Origin: an uncultured Lachnospiraceae bacterium
Lineage (GTDB): Bacteria > Bacillota > Clostridia > Lachnospirales > Lachnospiraceae
Direction of reading: 5' to 3'
Length of the DNA stretch: 8,740 nucleotides
Assembly: GCA_910586605.1 (NCBI GenBank)
Contig: CAJUJR010000102.1
Coordinates: forward strand, 1-8,740
The position numbers and the translations under genes are program-made. The notes beneath the pieces are model-generated. The model searched no databases and had not been told where the DNA came from. It worked only from the letters and a program-made list of their open reading frames with translations. Below, piece by piece: positions 1 to 6,823 of this stretch (its first letter is position 1; every line of letters starts with the position of its first letter).

Positions 1-8
1 AAGGCAAA

Positions 9-130
9 ACTTTCGCTTTCTACAGAAAATATGTAAAACTGTCAGTTTCTCATGCCACACATGATAGAAAACATACAGAGGGAAGATATTTTTTATTGAG
101 ATTCGGCTACAATTGGCTGTGAATGGTAAC
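9..130 (+). repeat. Left copy of a ~122-bp structured intergenic repeat element
   Basis: This stretch is repeated in inverted orientation at 8549-8672. Four blocks align in order: 9-30 (22 nt, identical to the complement of 8651-8672), 46-65 (17 of 20 identical to 8638-8619), 80-97 (GGGAAGATATTTTTTATT, 18 of 18) and 105-130 (23 of 26, ending GGCTGTGAATGGTAAC). The sequence between blocks diverges and differs in length by only a few bases. Block 46-65 contains a small hairpin, TCATG-ccaca-CATGA, with flanking TTTC/GAAA that could extend the stem past a bulge. No open reading frame covers it. It ends 38 bp before the -35 of the thrC promoter. It could be an upstream regulatory element, a dispersed intergenic repeat, or a small RNA gene; the sequence does not decide which. 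Confidence 0.85.
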
Positions 131-168
131 ATGTGATTTTTGGAGCTTCCTGAAATCATTGATGAAGC

Positions 169-197
169 TTGAAAAATTAGGGATGCTGGTGTATAAT
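169..197 (+). promoter_or_regulatory. Predicted sigma-A promoter of thrC
   Basis: TTGAAA (169-174) and a perfect TATAAT (192-197) are separated by 17 bp, the optimal spacing. Transcription would start near 204 and give a leader of about 92 nt before the thrC start at 296. I see no clear attenuator, T-box or riboswitch fold in that leader. It ends in a purine-rich ribosome binding site (GAGAGGA, 284-290) five bases before the ATG. Confidence 0.75.
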
Positions 198-295
198 GTG
201 TTACTGGCAGGCAGTGTGCTTTAAGGTTTTCAGGCATACATTGCATTTGGTTCGTTGCATATGCGAGAATAAAACAGGAAGAAGAGAGGACAATT

Positions 296-1786
296 ATGGA
301 AATCAGATATAAAAGTACAAGAAGCAATGGGGAAACAGTTACCGCATCACAGGCAATTTTAAAAGGCCTGGCAGAGGATGGCGGGTTATTTGTCCCAACA
401 GCAATTCCAGGGCTTGGAGTGTCTTTAGAAGAGATTTCAAAAATGAATTACCAAGAAACGGCATATCAAGTAATGAAGCAGTTCCTAACTGATTTCACTG
501 AGGAAGAGTTAAAAACTTGCATTAACAGGGCTTATGATGAAAAATTTGATACAAAGGAAATTGCGCCGCTTACAGAAAAAGACGGGGCATATTATCTGGA
601 ACTGTTTCATGGCGCGACAATTGCATTTAAGGATATGGCGCTTTCAATTTTGCCACATCTTCTGACAACTTCAGCAAAGAAGAATCAGGTAAAGAACCAG
701 ATTGTTATTTTAACAGCTACGTCAGGGGATACTGGGAAAGCTGCGTTAGCAGGTTTTGCTGATGTGGAGGGTACAAGTATTATTGTATTTTATCCGAAAA
801 ATGGCGTTAGCAAGATTCAGGAGCGCCAGATGGTGACACAGAAGGGGGCAAATACTTCTGTAGTTGGGATTACTGGGAATTTTGACGATGCCCAGAGTGG
901 CGTTAAAGCAATGTTTAACAATAAAGAGCTTGCAAAAACAATGGATGATAAGGGGTATCAGTTTTCTTCTGCAAATTCGATTAATATTGGGCGTCTTGTA
1001 CCACAGGTGGTCTATTATGTGTATTCTTATACAAGGCTTTTGGCGCAAGGGGCTGTTAAAAAGGAGGAGAAGGTAAATTTTGTTGTGCCAACTGGCAATT
1101 TTGGAAATATCCTGGCAGCATTTTATGCAAAAAATATGGGTGTGCCAGTGAATAAATTAATCTGTGCTTCTAATGACAATAAAGTGTTGTATGACTTTTT
1201 TGAGACAGGCGTATATGATAAGAACCGGGAATTTATCCTTACTTCTTCTCCGTCTATGGATATTTTAATCTCTAGCAACTTAGAGCGTTTGATTTATAAA
1301 ATTACTGGGGAAGACGCCGGAAAGACGGCAGATATGATGGCTTGTCTTGCAGGCGATGGGAAGTATTCTATTACAGATGAGATGAAAAAAGAAATGAAGG
1401 ATTTTGCCGGCGGATGGGCAAGTGAAGAAAAGACTGCTGCAGAGATTAAGAGGGTATTTGAAAAGGCGGGTTATGTAATGGATACCCATACGGCAGTTGC
1501 CTCTGCAGTTTATCAGGACTATAAGGCAAAGACAGGAGATATAGCAAAAACGGTAATTGCGTCAACAGCCAGCCCTTATAAATTTGCAGAAAGCGTGATG
1601 GCTGCCATTGATGGGAAATATAAAGGGATGGATGATTTTGCATTGATTGACGAACTTTCCAAAGTTTCTGGAACTAAAATACCAAATGCTGTAGAGGAAA
1701 TCCGCAGTGCGGCAGTTCTTCATGACAGGGTTTGTGAAACAGAAAAAATGCAGGAAACAGTTGAAGAGATTTTGGGGTTGGCATAG
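296..1786 (+). CDS. thrC: Threonine synthase
   Basis: ThrC is a cytosolic PLP enzyme that converts O-phospho-L-homoserine and water to L-threonine and phosphate, the last step of threonine synthesis. The 496-residue protein is of the long bacterial/fungal type. An N-terminal threonine-synthase domain (about 1-85, GLAEDGGLFVP at 24-34) precedes the fold-type II PLP core. The Schiff-base lysine is K112 in HGATIAFKD (105-113), where A107 replaces the more usual Pro. Other landmarks are TSGDTGKAA (141-149), SSANSINIGR (224-233), the PLP-phosphate loop TGNFGN (266-271) and DTHTAVASA near the C-terminal end. The start is supported by GAGAGGA five bases upstream and by alignment of MEIRYKSTR with family N-termini. 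It appears monocistronic: no hom or thrB is adjacent, and the next gene has its own promoters. Confidence 0.97.
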   Translation: MEIRYKSTRSNGETVTASQAILKGLAEDGGLFVPTAIPGLGVSLEEISKMNYQETAYQVMKQFLTDFTEEELKTCINRAYDEKFDTKEIAPLTEKDGAYYLELFHGATIAFKDMALSILPHLLTTSAKKNQVKNQIVILTATSGDTGKAALAGFADVEGTSIIVFYPKNGVSKIQERQMVTQKGANTSVVGITGNFDDAQSGVKAMFNNKELAKTMDDKGYQFSSANSINIGRLVPQVVYYVYSYTRLLAQGAVKKEEKVNFVVPTGNFGNILAAFYAKNMGVPVNKLICASNDNKVLYDFFETGVYDKNREFILTSSPSMDILISSNLERLIYKITGEDAGKTADMMACLAGDGKYSITDEMKKEMKDFAGGWASEEKTAAEIKRVFEKAGYVMDTHTAVASAVYQDYKAKTGDIAKTVIASTASPYKFAESVMAAIDGKYKGMDDFALIDELSKVSGTKIPNAVEEIRSAAVLHDRVCETEKMQETVEEILGLA

Positions 1787-1833
1787 GGATAAGGAAACAG
1801 CAACAGGGGCAGTTATGCCAATGGGAAGGATAG

Positions 1834-1893
1834 GAAGGCAGTGATATGGATATCAGGGAAATTACCTTAAACCTGCCTTCTGGCCTTTTGGCC
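1834..1893 (+). other. Nested inverted repeats after thrC, possible weak terminator
   Basis: The gap 1787-1982 holds no gene. Within it GAAGGCAG (1834-1841) can pair perfectly with CTGCCTTC (1873-1880). The enclosed loop carries TGATAT-GG-ATATCA (1842-1855). Immediately downstream is GGCC-TTTT-GGCC (1882-1893), with a five-T run nine bases later (1903-1907). No classical GC-stem-plus-T-tract terminator directly follows thrC, so this is the best candidate for ending the thrC transcript, but the T run is not adjacent to a stem. A smaller hairpin, GGCA-gtta-TGCC, lies at 1808-1819. Confidence 0.35.
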
Positions 1894-1982
1894 TGCTATG
1901 TATTTTTCGCAGATTCATAGAAAAAGTTAAAATCAATATCAAAAAATAAATGCTGTTACCCTGGTGTTTTTGCAGACAATAC

Positions 1983-2011
1983 TTGACAAAGCAAAGGGTT
2001 AATGCTATCAT
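1983..2011 (+). promoter_or_regulatory. Predicted upstream sigma-A promoter (P1) of lon
   Basis: A perfect TTGACA (1983-1988) and TATCAT (2006-2011) are separated by 17 bp. Transcription would begin near 2018, upstream of the 2021-2044 hairpin and of the CIRCE operator, giving a leader of about 110 nt before lon. Confidence 0.75.
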
Positions 2012-2020
2012 TTCAAAAAT

Positions 2021-2044
2021 AAGGCACAATAGGCTGCCTTTTTT
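2021..2044 (+). terminator. Terminator-like hairpin between the two lon promoter candidates
   Basis: AAGGCA (2021-2026) pairs with TGCCTT (2035-2040) around an 8-nt loop, and the stem runs directly into a six-T tract (2039-2044). The stem is short, about 6 bp, so termination would be partial. It lies only a few bases downstream of the predicted P1 start, which would make it an early attenuator of P1 transcripts. It may instead be incidental and simply contribute the T-rich DNA upstream of the second -10 box. Confidence 0.35.
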
Positions 2045-2046
2045 AA

Positions 2047-2052
2047 TATAAT
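2047..2052 (+). promoter_or_regulatory. Candidate second -10 box (P2) of lon
   Basis: A perfect TATAAT lies five bases before the CIRCE operator, so a transcript from here would start around 2059, inside the first CIRCE arm. That is the usual geometry for HrcA-repressed promoters. The matching -35 region (about 2023-2030) is poor, so this promoter is less certain than P1. Confidence 0.4.
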
Positions 2053-2056
2053 AGCG

Positions 2057-2083
2057 TTAGCACTCGTTGAGGAAAAGTGCTAA
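2057..2083 (+). promoter_or_regulatory. CIRCE operator (HrcA binding site) upstream of lon
   Basis: The sequence is TTAGCACTC, nine bases, then AAGTGCTAA. The family consensus is TTAGCACTC-N9-GAGTGCTAA, so only one base of the 18 arm positions differs (A for G at 2075). HrcA binds this inverted repeat and represses chaperone operons until heat shock titrates GroEL. Its position, 45 bp before the lon ATG and downstream of both promoter candidates, implies HrcA repression of lon. No CtsR-type direct repeat was noticed nearby. Confidence 0.93.
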
Positions 2084-2128
2084 CAAAAACCTGTTCCTTG
2101 GTAGAGCGCTATAGAATGGAGGTTTCGT

Positions 2129-4513
2129 ATGTTAGTAATACCAGTGTTTGATACGTTGATTTTATCAAATGTTCAGATTAATGTACAGGAAGATGTTTTT
2201 TCGCAGGAAGAGATTGAGCATATAAAAGAAGAAGATACATTTATTATTGTCCCGATTAAGGAGCAGAAGGAGCGTGGTGAGTTAACAGAGTCAGATTTTT
2301 ATGATATAGGGATTCTTGCAAAAGCGGTTTCTACAATTAATCATGAGGGGAATGCCCTGTTTGTTATGGATACGCAGCAGCGTGTCAGGATCCATGATGT
2401 TGCCTTTGACGGAAGCCGCGTAGAGGCTTCATATGAAATCCTGGATGATATTGTAGATATTTCAGAGAAAGAGGAACATGAGCTGTTAGCAGAGTTTAAG
2501 CAATATGCAGAGGAGCTTGTGCAGAACCTTCCTGGCGGCGTTTGGATGAGGGGATATATCCGCCGGTGGAAAAACCTGAATGAAGCGGCAACCAATATAG
2601 GTTCTTATCTTGATATAGATGACAGGGAACGTTTTGAAATTATGGCAGCGGATTCCTTAAAAGAGCGTTACCATTTGATTTTAGAAGGAATCCGGCGCCT
2701 TATGGGGACGAAAGCTGTCAGGGATGAGGTTGCAAATAAGATGAGCCAGGAGCAGCAAGATGCCTATAAAGTAATGGCGATAAAGAAGCAGATGAAGCTT
2801 TTGGAGGAACAGTTAAATGTTTTAGAGGAGGACTTTACTTCAGAGGAAGAGATGTTTGCCAAAAAAATTGAAGAGGCAGGGATGCCAGAAGAAGCAAAAA
2901 AAGAGGCAGAACGGGTATTAAAACGTTTTTCTATGGAGGGCAGCCAGGGGCATGAGTATGGCTCGCTATATGAATACCTGGATTTTGTAACAACTCTTTC
3001 CTGGAAAGATGGGAAGGAAAAAAAGTTAAACCTTGCGAAAGCGAAACAGATTTTGGAAAAAGACCATCATGGTCTGGAAAAAGTGAAAAAGAGGGTATTG
3101 GAGCAGATTGCGGTTACCAGCTTAAAGGGAAGACAGACTGGCTCTATCCTGTTGTTTGTCGGGGCGCCAGGTACTGGGAAAACAAGTATGGGAAAAAGTG
3201 TTGCTAAAGCGATGGGAAGGGAATATGTGCGCATCAGCCTTGGTGGAATCCGCGATGAGGCAGAAATACGCGGCCATAGAAGAACTTATGTCGGGGCGAT
3301 GCCTGGGCGCATTATGGAAGGCATAAAACGCTCGAAAGTGAATAACCCGGTAGTGGTGCTGGATGAAATAGACAAACTGACATTAGATTATCAGGGAGAC
3401 CCGGCAAGCGCTTTGCTAGAAGTATTAGATCCTGAACAGAACAATTCTTTTGTAGACCATTACTTAAATGTCCCTTATGACCTTTCCAAAGTATTTTTTA
3501 TCTGTACGGCAAATACAACGGAAGGGATTCCAGAACCATTGCTTGACCGTATGGAGGTGATTTCCTTATCAGGGTATACGCCGATTGAAAAATACCAGAT
3601 TGGGCGGAAATACCTTTTGCCAAAAGCAATGGAGGAAACAGGCCTGAAAAAGGGGCAGCTCTCCATTACGCAGGGAACGTTAAAAAAGATTATATCAGAT
3701 TACACGATGGAAGCAGGCGTACGCGGGCTTCGCAAACAGCTTGACAAAATCTGCCGTTATGCCGTAGTAAAGCTTTTGGAGCAGGAAGGTGCAAAGGCAA
3801 AAAAATTAGTTGATATGGCAGAGGATGCAGCTTCTTTAGAAAATACTACTTCCGGAGTTACAGAAGTAGCAGAGGATGGGAAAGCACAGCCAAAGTTTAC
3901 AGTAAAAGAAAATGACTTACCTGAAATTTTAGGGAAAAAGGCTACAAACCATGATTTTGCATTAAAAAAAGCTATTCCAGGCGTAGCGACCGGCTTGGCC
4001 TGGACGCAGGCAGGAGGGGAAATTCTTTTTGTAGAAGCTGTTCAGACAGAAGGGGATGGGAAAATACAGTTGACTGGGCAGCTTGGTGATGTGATGAAAG
4101 AATCTGCAGAACTTGCTTATACGCTTGTGAAATCATATTTTGCAGAACAAATTGGGGATTTTGATAAGAGAGATATTCATATCCATGTACCAGAAGGCGC
4201 AGTGCCAAAGGATGGGCCTTCCGCAGGGATTACGCTTTTTACGGCGTTAACATCCCTGTTTTTACAAAAGCCTGTTAAGAAAAAACTTGCAATGACAGGG
4301 GAAGTGTCGCTTCGTGGAGAGGTTCTGCCGATTGGCGGGCTTCCGGAAAAATTGATGGCTGCCCACCGGGCAGGAATCAAAACTGTCCTGATACCAGAGA
4401 AGAATGTAGAAGATTTAAGAGAAGTACCAAAAGAAATTACAGAAAAATTATTAATTCTTCCTGTATCTACCATACAGGAGGTGGCCAGGGAGAGCATTGG
4501 TATAGAGATGTGA
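2129..4513 (+). CDS. lon: ATP-dependent protease Lon (LonA)
   Basis: Lon is a cytosolic homo-oligomeric AAA+ serine protease that unfolds and degrades damaged and regulatory proteins. The 794 residues have the full LonA order: N-terminal substrate-binding domain (about 1-200), helical coiled-coil segment (about 205-290, many EEQL/KK repeats), AAA+ module (about 300-545) and C-terminal protease (about 590-790). Walker A is GAPGTGKT (345-352, K351). Walker B is VVVLDEID (408-415, D412/E413). The catalytic dyad is S698 in KDGPSAG and K741 in GLPEKLMAAH, 43 residues apart as in E. coli Lon. The start has GGAGG (2118-2122) six bases upstream. An acidic Ala/Glu-rich linker (about 552-588) between AAA+ and protease appears longer than in E. 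coli Lon. The gene is monocistronic, under CIRCE control, and converges on ppk. Confidence 0.98.
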   Translation: MLVIPVFDTLILSNVQINVQEDVFSQEEIEHIKEEDTFIIVPIKEQKERGELTESDFYDIGILAKAVSTINHEGNALFVMDTQQRVRIHDVAFDGSRVEASYEILDDIVDISEKEEHELLAEFKQYAEELVQNLPGGVWMRGYIRRWKNLNEAATNIGSYLDIDDRERFEIMAADSLKERYHLILEGIRRLMGTKAVRDEVANKMSQEQQDAYKVMAIKKQMKLLEEQLNVLEEDFTSEEEMFAKKIEEAGMPEEAKKEAERVLKRFSMEGSQGHEYGSLYEYLDFVTTLSWKDGKEKKLNLAKAKQILEKDHHGLEKVKKRVLEQIAVTSLKGRQTGSILLFVGAPGTGKTSMGKSVAKAMGREYVRISLGGIRDEAEIRGHRRTYVGAMPGRIMEGIKRSKVNNPVVVLDEIDKLTLDYQGDPASALLEVLDPEQNNSFVDHYLNVPYDLSKVFFICTANTTEGIPEPLLDRMEVISLSGYTPIEKYQIGRKYLLPKAMEETGLKKGQLSITQGTLKKIISDYTMEAGVRGLRKQLDKICRYAVVKLLEQEGAKAKKLVDMAEDAASLENTTSGVTEVAEDGKAQPKFTVKENDLPEILGKKATNHDFALKKAIPGVATGLAWTQAGGEILFVEAVQTEGDGKIQLTGQLGDVMKESAELAYTLVKSYFAEQIGDFDKRDIHIHVPEGAVPKDGPSAGITLFTALTSLFLQKPVKKKLAMTGEVSLRGEVLPIGGLPEKLMAAHRAGIKTVLIPEKNVEDLREVPKEITEKLLILPVSTIQEVARESIGIEM

Positions 4514-4525
4514 TTTTTAGGTGAT

Positions 4526-4557
4526 AAAAAAGGGGGAATGAAATACATTCCCCCTTT
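4526..4557. terminator. Bidirectional intrinsic terminator between lon and ppk
   Basis: AAAGGGGGAATG (4529-4540) pairs perfectly with CATTCCCCCTTT (4546-4557) around the 5-nt loop AAATA, a 12-bp stem. It starts 15 bp after the lon stop and lies 44 bp beyond the ppk stop. Read leftward (ppk direction) the stem leads into six U from A4526-4531; read rightward (lon direction) only three U follow before ACTG. It should therefore serve both converging units and be stronger for ppk. Confidence 0.85.
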
Positions 4558-4570
4558 ACTGATACTTTAA

Positions 4571-4584
4571 TGTGAATAGTAACT
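4571..4584 (+). repeat. 14-nt fragment of the repeat element's terminal block
   Basis: TGTGAATAGTAACT is identical to the complement of 8548-8561, the inner end of the right repeat element, and matches the left copy (119-130) at all but one base up to its end. The upstream portion of the element is not recognisable here. It sits in the 88-bp space between the converging lon and ppk genes, just beyond their shared terminator. Confidence 0.6.
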
Positions 4585-4601
4585 GCGGTTAAAAATCATT
4601 T

Positions 4602-6803
4602 TTAAACGTGTTCTAGCGGCTCAAAGGTACGTGCAGAGTGTGTTGCATGTTTACGGCTCTGCGTGACAGCCAATGCCTGGCTGCAAAAATACTCCTGTGA
4701 GCTTAAACGGTCTTTTTTCTGTGGGTTCAGATGGAGATAGGAACCATCTGGCTGCATAATGCGTGCTTTTACATTATCGTGGAGCTGGACATCCAAGATA
4801 TCAATCACTTCTTTTTGCAGGGTGGCGTCTTCTACTGGGAAGAGGATTTCTACGCGTTTATCAAGATTACGCGGCATCCAGTCAGCGCTGCCCATATAGA
4901 CTTCCTCAAAACCATTGTTATGGAAATAATAGATACGGCTGTGTTCCAGGAAATCCCCTACAATGGAACGGACGCTAATATTTTCACTAATATCAGGGAT
5001 GCCTACCTTTAAACAGCAGATTCCACGGACAACAAGTTCTATTTTAACGCCTGCGGTAGACGCCTCATAGAGGGCGGAAATAATTTCCGCATCACACAAG
5101 GAGTTCATTTTTGCTTTGATAAATGCTTTTTTGCCTTCTTTTGCAAAATCACGCTCCCTGTTAATCATCTGGATAAAACGGTCGCGGAGCCAAATTGGCG
5201 CAACAATCAGTTTGTTCCATACGGCAGGTTCCGAATAACCAGAAAGCATATTAAATACGGCTGTAGCATCTTCACCAATTGCACGCTGCTGAGTTAAAAG
5301 CCCCATATCTGTATAAAGCTTTGCTGTACTGTCATTGTAATTCCCAGTGCCAAGATGGACATACCGGCGGATGCCGTCTTCTTCTTTCCGGACAACAAGG
5401 GTAATTTTACTATGTGTCTTTAAGCCGACAAGCCCGTAGATAACATGGCAGCCTGCCTGCTCCAGCTTCCTTGCCCAGAGTATATTATTTTCTTCATCAA
5501 AACGGGCTTTTAATTCTACAAGGACGGTTACCTGTTTTCCGTTTTCAGCCGCTGCGGCAAGGGAAGCAATAATCGGGGAATGGCTGCTGACGCGGTACAG
5601 GGTCTGTTTAATGGCAAGGACGTCAGGGTCTTTTGCCGCCTGGCGGACAAAGTCAACTACAGGGTCAAAGGTTTCGTATGGATGGTGTAGTAAAATATCA
5701 TGGTCTTTAATCTGGCTGAAAAGGTGGTCGTCTCCATTTAGCCATTTTGCCGGCTGTGGAGTATATTTTTTGCTGCGGAGCCTGTCAAACCCATCCAGTC
5801 CGGACATTTTCATTAAAAAAGTTAAATCAAGTGGGCCGTTGATTTTAAAAATATCTACTTCATTGATATGGAGTTCTTCTTTTAATGTCTGCAATAACTG
5901 TTCATCAATGGATTCTTCAACTTCCAGCCGGATTGCTTCTCCCCATTGGCGTTTTTTAAGCTGGCGCTCAATTTCAATTAATAAGTCAGCCGCCTCGTCT
6001 TCTTCAATTGTAAGGTCAGCATTCCGCATGACGCGGTAAGGGAATACAGACAGTATTTCATAGTTTAAAAAAAGCTTATCAATGTTTTTTTCAATAATCT
6101 GCTCCAGCAGAATAAAAGTTTTTTCCCCTTCTTCCAAAGATGGGATTTCGACAAACCGTGGAAGGCCGGATGGAACCTGGACGGTTGCAAAATCAATATC
6201 ATTGTTCTGTTTTTTCTTTTTTCCATTGTGCGGCATATATAGTTCCCGGAAATGGCCTTTTTCTTCATTGTTTGTATCATGCTGCTTTGTTTTGAGCAGG
6301 GCACCGATATTTAAAGATTTATTCCGAATGAGAGGAAAAGGGCGGGAGGAATCAACGGCCATTGGAGTCAGCACAGGGTATACCTCGGAATGGAAATAGT
6401 TGTCCACATACCGTGACTGTTCTTTTGTAAGTTCTTCATGATGGTCAAGAATATGGATGTTTTCTGCCGCAAGGCTGGGGATTAAAAGTTCATTGTATGT
6501 TGTGTATTGCTCTTTTACTAGCTCATGTGTTTTTTTATTGATTTCTTCTAATTGTTTTTGCGGCGTCATACCGGCAATGTCCTTTTTGGTATAATTTACC
6601 TGAACCATATCTTTTAAGGAAGCAACTCGTATCATAAAAAATTCATCCAGGTTAGAAGCAGTGATGCTTAAAAATTTAAGACGGTCAAACAGAGGAATCG
6701 TTTTATCTTGCGCTTCCTCTAAAACACGGTAATTAAATGAAATCCAACTAAGTTCACGGTTATAAAAGTATTCTGGTTTGGAATAAACTGACTTGTTTCC
6801 CAT
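4602..6803 (-). CDS. ppk1: Polyphosphate kinase 1
   Basis: PPK1 reversibly transfers the gamma phosphate of ATP onto inorganic polyphosphate through a phosphohistidine. The 733 residues cover the N domain (YFYNRELSWISFNYRVL, 12-28), head domain and the two phospholipase-D-like C domains. Using a constant offset of 29 from E. coli PPK numbering recalled from memory, the key residues are all present: H464 (LKTHSK, phosphorylated), H483 (HLGTGNYN), R404 and R434 (Mg2+), Y497, R593 and H621 (ATP site). N51 in SNLDEFF is also kept. It should be active. A basic patch (KKKK, 195-198) and a C-terminal tail (about 690-733) make it longer than the roughly 690 residues typical. It is second in an operon: 17 bp separate it from the upstream ppx stop. 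TAAGGAGG (6823-6816) overlaps that stop codon, 12 bp from the ATG, with AAGGA (6813-6809) closer. Confidence 0.97.
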   Translation of the reverse strand: MGNKSVYSKPEYFYNRELSWISFNYRVLEEAQDKTIPLFDRLKFLSITASNLDEFFMIRVASLKDMVQVNYTKKDIAGMTPQKQLEEINKKTHELVKEQYTTYNELLIPSLAAENIHILDHHEELTKEQSRYVDNYFHSEVYPVLTPMAVDSSRPFPLIRNKSLNIGALLKTKQHDTNNEEKGHFRELYMPHNGKKKKQNNDIDFATVQVPSGLPRFVEIPSLEEGEKTFILLEQIIEKNIDKLFLNYEILSVFPYRVMRNADLTIEEDEAADLLIEIERQLKKRQWGEAIRLEVEESIDEQLLQTLKEELHINEVDIFKINGPLDLTFLMKMSGLDGFDRLRSKKYTPQPAKWLNGDDHLFSQIKDHDILLHHPYETFDPVVDFVRQAAKDPDVLAIKQTLYRVSSHSPIIASLAAAAENGKQVTVLVELKARFDEENNILWARKLEQAGCHVIYGLVGLKTHSKITLVVRKEEDGIRRYVHLGTGNYNDSTAKLYTDMGLLTQQRAIGEDATAVFNMLSGYSEPAVWNKLIVAPIWLRDRFIQMINRERDFAKEGKKAFIKAKMNSLCDAEIISALYEASTAGVKIELVVRGICCLKVGIPDISENISVRSIVGDFLEHSRIYYFHNNGFEEVYMGSADWMPRNLDKRVEILFPVEDATLQKEVIDILDVQLHDNVKARIMQPDGSYLHLNPQKKDRLSSQEYFCSQALAVTQSRKHATHSARTFEPLEHV

Positions 6804-6807
6804 AATA

Positions 6808-6823
6808 ATCCTTATCCTCCTTA
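6808..6823 (-). promoter_or_regulatory. Ribosome binding site of ppk overlapping the ppx stop
   Basis: On the minus strand TAAGGAGG runs from 6823 to 6816, its first three bases being the stop codon of the upstream Ppx/GppA gene. The strong GGAGG is 12 bases from the ppk ATG, a little long; a second AAGGA ends five bases before the start. The overlap suggests translational coupling of the two genes, with terminating ribosomes positioned at the ppk site. Confidence 0.6.

Noticed and set aside
204..295. T-box or threonine attenuator in the thrC leader
   Set aside because: The predicted leader is only about 92 nt, with no T-box core, no run of Thr/Ile codons and no terminator hairpin before the start codon.
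4177..4548. 123-residue minus-strand open frame opposite the end of lon
   Set aside because: It overlaps the Lon protease domain and runs through the terminator hairpin, with no ribosome binding site or recognisable motif.
4589..4606. TTAAAAAT-c-ATTTTTAA palindrome at the ppk 3' end as a terminator
   Set aside because: It is entirely A/T, has a one-base centre and overlaps the ppk stop codon. The GC-rich hairpin at 4529-4557 explains termination much better.
5611..6039. 142-residue plus-strand open frame opposite ppk
   Set aside because: It lies entirely inside the well-supported ppk gene on the other strand, has a Ser/Arg-rich composition typical of a complement shadow, and matches no family I recognise.
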